This document shows positions 58,735 through 64,000 of a stretch of 64,000 nucleotides of DNA, in pieces. The notes beneath the pieces were generated by a model that made no database searches, was not told the DNA's origin, and was given only the letters and a program-made list of their open reading frames with translations. Both the position numbers and the translations under genes were made by a program. The DNA is from Falsiroseomonas selenitidurans (GTDB taxonomy: Bacteria; Pseudomonadota; Alphaproteobacteria; Acetobacterales; Acetobacteraceae), in assembly GCF_012103215.1 (NCBI RefSeq), contig NZ_JAAVNE010000015.1, positions 1 to 64,000 on the forward strand, in the 5' to 3' direction. The stretch's first letter is position 1. Every line of letters begins with the position of its first letter.

Positions 58735-59601
58735 TCACGGCAATTGTCGCAGCCAGCGCCGCACGGTGGATTGCGCCGTCCCCCAGCCGACCAGGAAGGC
58801 CACCGGCGGCAGGGCGAGCAGCCCGGGCCAGGGCAGGCCGGCGAGGCTGGCAAGGCGGCCCTCGGATCCCACCCAGGGGCCGGCGAGGTCGGCCAGCAGG
58901 GCCAGTGCCGGAACCGCGGCGGCGGTGCCGACCAGCGCGCCGGAGGCGGCGAGCAGGCCCAGTCGCCGGGCAAAGCGGCCGGCGATGTAGCCGTCCCGCG
59001 CGCCGAGGCCGTGCAGGACCTCGATCGCGTCCCGGCGCGCCGCGAGGCCGGCGCGCGTGGCCACCGCCACCACCGCCGCGGCGACGGCGGCCACCAGCAC
59101 CAGCACGCCCAGCGCCATGGCCTGCAGGCTGCGCGCCAGCGCCGCAAGCCGCTGCACCCAGAGGCCATGCGCCTCCACCAGCGCCCCCGGCACGTCCCGC
59201 GCCAGACGGTCGCCGATCAGCACCGGGTCGGTGCGGGCGTCGTGCAGGCGCAGTTCGATCACGCCGGGCACGGTGATGGCGGGCGCATCGCCCAGCCAGG
59301 GGCGCAGCAGGGCGTTCAGCCGGTCTTCCGGCATCGCCTGGGCTTCCGCCACCTCCGGCATGGCGCGCAGCGATTCCAGCGCGCGTTGCAGGCGGCCAGC
59401 CTCGGCGTCTGGCACCTGCACGGTCACCGCCGCGGCGGCGCCGCGCTGCCAGCGTTCGGCCAAGGCCGCGGCGCCCTGCGCGCCGGCCAGGGCCAGCGCC
59501 GCCAGCAGCGCCATGGCGCAGACCAGCCCCGGCAGCAGCAGGCCGGACAGGGCGCGGCGCAGGCCGAGCGGGTCGCGTGAATAGCGGCGGCGCCTAGCCA
59601 T
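58735..59601 (-). CDS. ftsX: Cell-division protein FtsX
   Basis: A 288-residue ABC-type membrane protein. One N-terminal helix, a periplasmic ECD (about 45-155, with VTVQVPDAEAGRLQRALESL) and three C-terminal helices are the FtsX arrangement. It works with FtsE at the division site and governs amidase activation at the septum. It starts 8 nt before the ftsE stop (overlap), so it is coupled. Confidence 0.9.
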   Translation of the reverse strand: MARRRRYSRDPLGLRRALSGLLLPGLVCAMALLAALALAGAQGAAALAERWQRGAAAAVTVQVPDAEAGRLQRALESLRAMPEVAEAQAMPEDRLNALLRPWLGDAPAITVPGVIELRLHDARTDPVLIGDRLARDVPGALVEAHGLWVQRLAALARSLQAMALGVLVLVAAVAAAVVAVATRAGLAARRDAIEVLHGLGARDGYIAGRFARRLGLLAASGALVGTAAAVPALALLADLAGPWVGSEGRLASLAGLPWPGLLALPPVAFLVGWGTAQSTVRRWLRQLP

Positions 59602-60517
59602 CCCAGGGATCCCTCAGCCGGCGCTCCGGTCGGCCGATGGGGCGCGGCGGCGGCTCGGTCCAGCCCCTGGCCGAGTCGCCCGCGCCGCCGGCATCCGGAC
59701 CGGCGGCGCTGCCGGAACTTGAGACGGCTGCGCTGCCGGTATCCAAGGCGGCTGCGCCGTCGGGCTCGGAGGTCGGCGGCGGTGCCTGGGGTCCCGGCCA
59801 GGCCGGTGCCTCGGCGGCGTCGATGCCGCGGGCGCCGTCCAGGTCGTGCAGCCTTCCATCCTGCAGCAACAGCGACGGGGCGGGGAAGCGCGCCACCAGA
59901 TCCTCGTCATGGGTGGCGACCACCACGGTGGTGCCCAGGCGGTTCATCTCCCGCAGCAGGGCCAGCAGGCGGCGGGCCTGGTGGTTGTCCAGATTCCCGG
60001 TGGGTTCGTCCGCCACCAGCAGGGCAGGCCGGTGCACCACGGCGCGGGCGATGGCGATTCGCTGCTGCTCGCCGCCCGAAAGCTCCGGCGGCAGCGCCTC
60101 CGCCCGTGCCGCCAGGCCGACCCAGCGCAGCATCTCCTGCACATCGGCGCGCAGCGAGGCCTCCGGTTGGCCGGCGAGGCGCAGCGGCAGGGCGACATTG
60201 TCGAAGGCGGAAAGGTAGGGCAGCAGGCGGAAATCCTGGAACACCACGCCGATCCGCCGCCGCACGGGAGCGAGGGAGGCGCGCTTCGCCCGGGCGGTGC
60301 GCAGGCCCAGCACCTCCACCTCGCCACGGGTCGGGCGCAGGGCGAGGTGCATCAGGCGGAGCACGGAGGATTTGCCGGCGCCGGAATGACCCAGCAGCCA
60401 GGTGAAGGAGCCCTGCGGCAGGGCGAAGGTCACGTCGACCAGCGCCTCCCTTCCCCAGGAACCGGTATGGGGGCCGCCGCCGGGGTAGCGGAGGCCGACC
60501 GCCTCGAAGCGAACCAT
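59594..60517 (-). CDS. ftsE: Cell-division ATPase FtsE with a C-terminal extension
   Basis: A 307-residue ABC ATPase. Walker A is GHSGAGKSS (residues 43-51), the signature is ELSGGEQQRIAIARA, Walker B is LLVADEPTGNLD, and the H-loop is VVATHDEDL. The family is normally about 220-230 residues; here an extra tail of about 75 residues is Pro/Ala/Gly/Ser-rich and ends RPIGRPERRLRDPWDG. The N-terminal GGGPHTGSWGREALVD is also slightly expanded. It drives FtsX at the septum. Confidence 0.9.
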   Translation of the reverse strand: MVRFEAVGLRYPGGGPHTGSWGREALVDVTFALPQGSFTWLLGHSGAGKSSVLRLMHLALRPTRGEVEVLGLRTARAKRASLAPVRRRIGVVFQDFRLLPYLSAFDNVALPLRLAGQPEASLRADVQEMLRWVGLAARAEALPPELSGGEQQRIAIARAVVHRPALLVADEPTGNLDNHQARRLLALLREMNRLGTTVVVATHDEDLVARFPAPSLLLQDGRLHDLDGARGIDAAEAPAWPGPQAPPPTSEPDGAAALDTGSAAVSSSGSAAGPDAGGAGDSARGWTEPPPRPIGRPERRLRDPWDG

Positions 60518-60536
60518 GGGTGATGTCTGCCACGCG

Positions 60537-60661
60537 CCGGGCGCGGCGCCAAATGATCCTGCCGGGCGCGGCGCCAAATGATCCTGCCGGGCGCGGCGCC
60601 AAATGATCCTGCCGGGTGCGGTGCCAAATGATCCTGCCGGGTGCGGTGCCGAACGATCCCG
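60537..60661. repeat. Tandem 25-bp repeat, five copies, upstream of ftsE
   Basis: Five tandem 25-nt units, each with the core GGCGCCAAATGATCCTGCC (or GGTGCCAAATGATCCTGCC in the fourth); copies one to three are identical and the fifth has decayed. Copy number could vary. Each unit contains GATC. The array lies just upstream of the ftsE start (20 nt) and in front of a divergent zinc-ribbon gene. Confidence 0.9.
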
Positions 60662-60720
60662 CGGGCGCGCCGGCTTTGGTGGCTGGACGCGCGGCTCGCG
60701 GCATCGCAAAACTGGGACGC

Positions 60721-61161
60721 ATGCGAATTTCCTGCCCAAGCTGCGCGGCGGCCTATGAGGTGCCGGACAGTGCGCTGGCCACTGGCCCGCGCCTGCTGCG
60801 CTGCGCGCGCTGCGGGCACAAATTCCAGGCCGCCCTGCCACCCGCGCCACTGCCGGCCCCAGCGCCGGCGGGGCCGCCGCCGGCCGCCGAATCCATCGCC
60901 ATGCCCGAGCCGCCGCGGCAGGCCCCGCCGGAGCCGCCGCCCCGCGGCGCCGTGCCGCCGCCACCGCCGCAGGTGGCGCCGGAGGCCCGGCTGGGCAATG
61001 CGCCGGCCAGCCCCGGGGGCGATCGCTTCGCCCTGGCCGGCTGGCTGCTGACCGTGTTGGCGCTCGGTGGCGGCGCCTATGCCGCCTTTGTGTTCCGGGC
61101 GGAGATCATGCAGGCCTGGCCGCCGGCGGAACGGGTCTTCGCGGCGCTTGGCCTGGCGTGA
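60721..61161 (+). CDS. Zinc-ribbon (MJ0042-type) membrane protein
   Basis: A 146-residue protein. The N-terminal zinc ribbon is CPSCAAAYEVPDSAL and CARCGHKFQA. A long Pro/Ala-rich linker (about 40-100) and one C-terminal transmembrane helix follow. Such MJ0042/DUF3426-type proteins are membrane-tethered and of unknown role. It is divergent from ftsE across the 25-bp repeat array. Confidence 0.8.
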   Translation: MRISCPSCAAAYEVPDSALATGPRLLRCARCGHKFQAALPPAPLPAPAPAGPPPAAESIAMPEPPRQAPPEPPPRGAVPPPPPQVAPEARLGNAPASPGGDRFALAGWLLTVLALGGGAYAAFVFRAEIMQAWPPAERVFAALGLA

Positions 61162-61285
61162 GCGTTCGTCAATCGGTGCCCGAAAGCGCCAAGGCCTCCG
61201 GAACAATCCCCACGACATCGACCGGCAGCCGGGCTCAAGGCCGGTTCTTTCGCATGCTCTGACGCCCGGGCGGCAACGGGCCGCT

Positions 61286-62908
61286 TCAGCGCGACAGGTT
61301 GCTGGCGCGCATTTCCTTCGGCACCTCGCTCACCATGCGCACCTCCACCCGGTTGCGGCCCTTGGCCTTGGCCAGGAACACCGCGGCATCGGCGCGCCGC
61401 AGCATATCCTCCGCCGAGACGTCGCCGGGCAGGATGCCGGTGACGCCCAGGCTCGCCGTCATGCGTGCCGGCACCTCATCACCCTCGAACAGGAAGCTGT
61501 GGCGGGCGATGGCGGCACGGATGCCCTCCGCCAGGGAAGCGCCTTCCGAGGCCCCGGCGCCTGGCAGGGCGGCGGCGAAGACCTCGCCGCCCAGGCGGCC
61601 GAAGCTGCCGTCCCAGCCTTCCAGCTGCGCGGTGCAGAGCCGCGCCACGCTGCGCAGCGCCGCATCGCCGGCGGCATGGCCGCGCATGTCGTTCAGCGGC
61701 CGGAAATGGTCGAGGTCCAGCACCAGCACCGCCAGCGGGGTGTCGCAGCGCCGTGCCTCGGCAAAGGCTTCTTCCAGCCGCCGCAGAAAATGGCCACGAT
61801 TGCCGACGCCGGTCAGGTCGTCCGTCTCCGCCCGCAGGCGCAGCTCCGCGGTGCGGGCGGCGACCTCGCGCAGCAGCCGGGCATTGCCCTCGGCCAGCAG
61901 CGCCTCCGCCTCCCGCCGCTCGCTCAGCAGGGCCATCAGCGCCAGCGCGTTGCTGGCCATCAGCACCACCATCATGCCGACCATGCGCAACGGGTTGTCC
62001 ACCAGCTCGGGCTGGAAGGGGCCGTGGCCGGCCAGCGTGCCGACGGTGGCGACGACGCTGATCAGCGTCAGCAGCGTGTAGGCGGCGCGCAGCGAGATGC
62101 GCAGCGTCACCCAGGTGACCGGGATGGTCAGCAGGAACACCGCCTCCGGTTGTACCAGCACCGCCTGGGCCGGGGGCAGGGCGAAGACCAGCCCGGCAAG
62201 CGCGGCGCTGGCCGCCATCACCAGCATGTCCAGCCGGCCGGCGCAGTGGCCCGGCACGGGCGGCGTGCGCTCCGTGCCCAGCCACAGCATCAGGGCGGGG
62301 GCGAAGAAGAACACGCCGCCGGCATCCGTCAGCATCCATTGCGTGGCGATGGGATAGGCCGCCCCCGGCGGCACGCCGCCCAGCAGCACCAGGGCCGCGG
62401 CGCCGCCGCAGCCGGTCAGCAGCGCATGCAGCACCACGCTGCCGGCGACGAAGCCGAAGACGCCCTGCAGCCGGGTGAACAGCCCCGTGGGGGGGCGCAT
62501 GGCGCGGGTCAGCCAGGCGCCCGCCAGCGGGCCCAGCGCATTGCTGACGGAGATCAGCGCCGCCGTGTCCAGCGCCGCGCCCATCATGCCGTGATTGACC
62601 GCCAGCGAGCCGAGGAACAGTCCCGGCACCAGGCGGATGCCGCCCAGCATGCAGGCCACGGTGGCGATGCCGGCGGGCAGCCAGATCGGGGCCGGGAACA
62701 GGCCGTAGGGGGCGAAGAAGCGGCCGACCGCAGCGCCGAGCCCGGCATAGGCCAGGGCCACCAGCAGGTTCAGCGCCAGCAGCATGGGCACGCCGGCCTG
62801 GGTGACGGCGTGCATCGCAAGCCCGCCCTGGCCCGCTGGCCTGGGCCGCTTGCCCAGCCTGCCCCCGCCAGTTTCCGGATGGTGCAGGGGCGCGCGCAGG
62901 TCTGGCAT
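61286..62908 (-). CDS. MASE1-GGDEF protein with a degenerate active site
   Basis: About 540 residues from the ATG of MPDLRAP. A MASE1-type membrane sensor with 8-9 helices (LNLLVALAYAGLGAAVGRFF, APIWLPAGIATVACML) is followed by a GGDEF domain with DLTGVGNRGHFLRRLEEAF and DLDHFRPLNDMRGHAAGD. The signature GG[DE]EF is GGEVF (61577-61591), with Val in the fourth place. Activity as a cyclase is therefore doubtful; GTP or c-di-GMP binding is possible. A TTG and further ATGs upstream, and a later ATG at 62815, are alternatives. Confidence 0.75.
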   Translation of the reverse strand: MPDLRAPLHHPETGGGRLGKRPRPAGQGGLAMHAVTQAGVPMLLALNLLVALAYAGLGAAVGRFFAPYGLFPAPIWLPAGIATVACMLGGIRLVPGLFLGSLAVNHGMMGAALDTAALISVSNALGPLAGAWLTRAMRPPTGLFTRLQGVFGFVAGSVVLHALLTGCGGAAALVLLGGVPPGAAYPIATQWMLTDAGGVFFFAPALMLWLGTERTPPVPGHCAGRLDMLVMAASAALAGLVFALPPAQAVLVQPEAVFLLTIPVTWVTLRISLRAAYTLLTLISVVATVGTLAGHGPFQPELVDNPLRMVGMMVVLMASNALALMALLSERREAEALLAEGNARLLREVAARTAELRLRAETDDLTGVGNRGHFLRRLEEAFAEARRCDTPLAVLVLDLDHFRPLNDMRGHAAGDAALRSVARLCTAQLEGWDGSFGRLGGEVFAAALPGAGASEGASLAEGIRAAIARHSFLFEGDEVPARMTASLGVTGILPGDVSAEDMLRRADAAVFLAKAKGRNRVEVRMVSEVPKEMRASNLSR

Positions 62909-63085
62909 CGGACTCGTCAACTGCATGGGTCGCCGCTGCATTGGGGGTGACACCGATGCGGCAACCGAAAACATAGTGCCACCGGCCCTGCCGCACAGCA
63001 ACAATAGGTTGTCCCGCTGTTGCGCTGTCGTTACCCGCGGCTGCGATGGCGGCGGCGCGGGCCCGAATCCGTGCCGCCGCCCGGC

Positions 63086-64000
63086 TCAGCGCAAGCCTTC
63101 GCAGAAGCCGCGAATGCGGCGGCAGGCTTCCTCCAGCATCGAGTCGGAGGCGGCGAAGCTGATGCGGAAATGCCCGGGGAACATGAAGGCGCCGCCATGC
63201 ACCGTGGCGACCCCGGCTTCCGACAGCAGGGCGAGGACGAAGTCCGCGTCATCGCCGATTCGGGCGCCGCCGGCGGTGGTGCGGCCGAGGCAGGCGGTCA
63301 TGTCCGGGAAGGCGTAGAAGGCGCCTTCCGGCGTGTGGCAGCGCAGGCCCGGCGTCGCCGCCAGGGCGGCCACCACCCTGTCGCGGCGGCGCTGATAGGC
63401 CTGGCGCATCGCCTCCGTCGCTTCCTGCGGCCCATCCAGCGCGGCGATGGCGGCGGCCTGGGCGATGGAACAGGTGTTGGAAGTGGACTGACCCTGCAGC
63501 TTGTCCATCGCCTTGATGATGTGCCGCGGCGCGCCGCCGAAGCCGATGCGCCAGCCGGTCATGGCATAGGCCTTGGAACAGCCGTTCATCGTCACCGTGC
63601 GGTCGCGCAGGGCGGGCTCCACCTGGGCGAAGGTGGCGAAGGCGCGGCCGTCGAAGATCAGCTTCTCGTAGATGTCGTCGGTCAGCACATGCACCTGCGG
63701 ATGCCGCAGCAGCACGTCGCACAGGCCGCGCAACTGCTCCGCCGAGTAGGTCGCGCCGGTGGGGTTGGATGGCGTGTTGACGATCAGCCACTTTGTCCGC
63801 GGCGTGATCGCGGCTTCCAGCTGTTCCGGCATCAGCCGAAAACCCTGGTTGGGGCCGCAGGGCAGCAGCACGGGCCTGCCATCCGCCAGGCCGACGATGT
63901 CGGGGTAGGACACCCAGCAGGGGGTGGGGATGATGACCTCGTCGCCCGGATTGATGGTGGCGATCATCGCATCGTAGATCACCTGCTTGCCGCCGGTGCC
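63086..64000 (-). CDS. Pyridoxal-phosphate aminotransferase, aspartate aminotransferase type (N-terminus beyond window)
   Basis: 305 residues of a class I/II aminotransferase; the start lies right of the window. Visible are the PLP-anchoring segment with GTGGKQVIYDAMIATIN, the substrate loop PTPCWVSYPDI, NTPSNPTGATYSAEQL with the Asn contact, and the Schiff-base lysine in GCSKAYAMTGWRIGFGG. The C-terminal Arg region is FRISFAASD. The type Iγ/AatA-like subgroup is most similar. It transfers the amino group from aspartate or a similar acid to 2-oxoglutarate. Confidence 0.92.
   Translation of the reverse strand, partial: GTGGKQVIYDAMIATINPGDEVIIPTPCWVSYPDIVGLADGRPVLLPCGPNQGFRLMPEQLEAAITPRTKWLIVNTPSNPTGATYSAEQLRGLCDVLLRHPQVHVLTDDIYEKLIFDGRAFATFAQVEPALRDRTVTMNGCSKAYAMTGWRIGFGGAPRHIIKAMDKLQGQSTSNTCSIAQAAAIAALDGPQEATEAMRQAYQRRRDRVVAALAATPGLRCHTPEGAFYAFPDMTACLGRTTAGGARIGDDADFVLALLSEAGVATVHGGAFMFPGHFRISFAASDSMLEEACRRIRGFCEGLR

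Noticed and set aside
60537..60661. CRISPR array
   Set aside because: The 25-bp units are directly adjacent with no spacers, and no cas genes are seen.

Overview
The window is about 70% G+C, and nearly every gene reads as alphaproteobacterial. Markers are a GcrA cell-cycle regulator, a LexA box of the GTTC-N7-GTTC type in front of imuA-imuB, a ctaC-ctaD-ctaB-ctaG-ctaE cytochrome oxidase operon with SURF1, and many Bug/TTT-type solute-binding proteins. This fits a Roseomonas-like member of the Acetobacteraceae. The assignment is an inference from gene content and composition, not from a marker gene. I saw no rRNA, tRNA, CRISPR array, insertion sequence or phage gene. The window looks like ordinary chromosome with a catabolic/transport region on the left and housekeeping genes on the right.

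Layout: 0-1.3 kb, SOS mutagenesis genes imuA-imuB (minus, running off the left edge). 1.5-9.6 kb, a flavin monooxygenase-like gene, then a branched-chain-amino-acid-type ABC transporter (binding protein, fused LivHM permease, LivG, LivF) with an alpha/beta hydrolase, convergent with a D-glutamate-cyclase-like gene. 9.6-21.8 kb, a divergent catabolic locus. An acyl-CoA ligase and a quinone oxidoreductase run left. A GntR regulator, a TPP enzyme, a three-subunit molybdenum hydroxylase (CoxM/S/L type), a 4,5-dihydroxyphthalate-decarboxylase-like protein and two Bug binding proteins run right. 21.8-31 kb, a polysaccharide deacetylase, a DUF4189 protein, HrpB helicase, an HtrA-type protease, an OmpR-type two-component system and an MFS transporter. 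31-35 kb, a candidate minus-strand small RNA, a CaiB-type CoA transferase with an HMG-CoA-lyase-like enzyme, a CHAP lipoprotein and a third Bug protein. 35.6-41.6 kb, TerC behind a strongly structured leader, a lone TatA, and a TRAP permease translationally coupled to the methionine-salvage genes mtnB-mtnD-mtnC. 41.7-47 kb, CorA, a secreted HExxH protein, an acetamidase, GcrA, a DMT exporter and PmtA. 47.2-53.5 kb, the aa3 oxidase operon. 53.5-57.1 kb, a carboxypeptidase, a frameshifted small gene, DUF2125 and ChaC. 57.4-60.5 kb, ftsE-ftsX-ydcF-plsC (minus). 60.7-64 kb, a zinc-ribbon protein, a MASE1-GGDEF protein and the 3' part of an aspartate-aminotransferase-like gene.

Gene ends overlap by 4 to 8 nt in many places (ATGA or GTGA junctions). 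These define likely operons: imuAB; livHM-livG-livF-hydrolase; TPP-coxM-coxS-coxL; CoA-transferase/lyase; TRAP-mtnB-mtnD-mtnC; ctaB-coxF; DUF983-SURF1-M32; ftsEX; ydcF-plsC. The observations most worth a second look are three. One is the probable small RNA at 31.05-31.14 kb, with C-rich loops and a minus-strand terminator. Another is the triple nested inverted repeat in the terC leader at 36.73-36.82 kb. The third is the regulated molybdenum-hydroxylase/TPP-enzyme catabolic locus, whose substrate cannot be read from the sequence.
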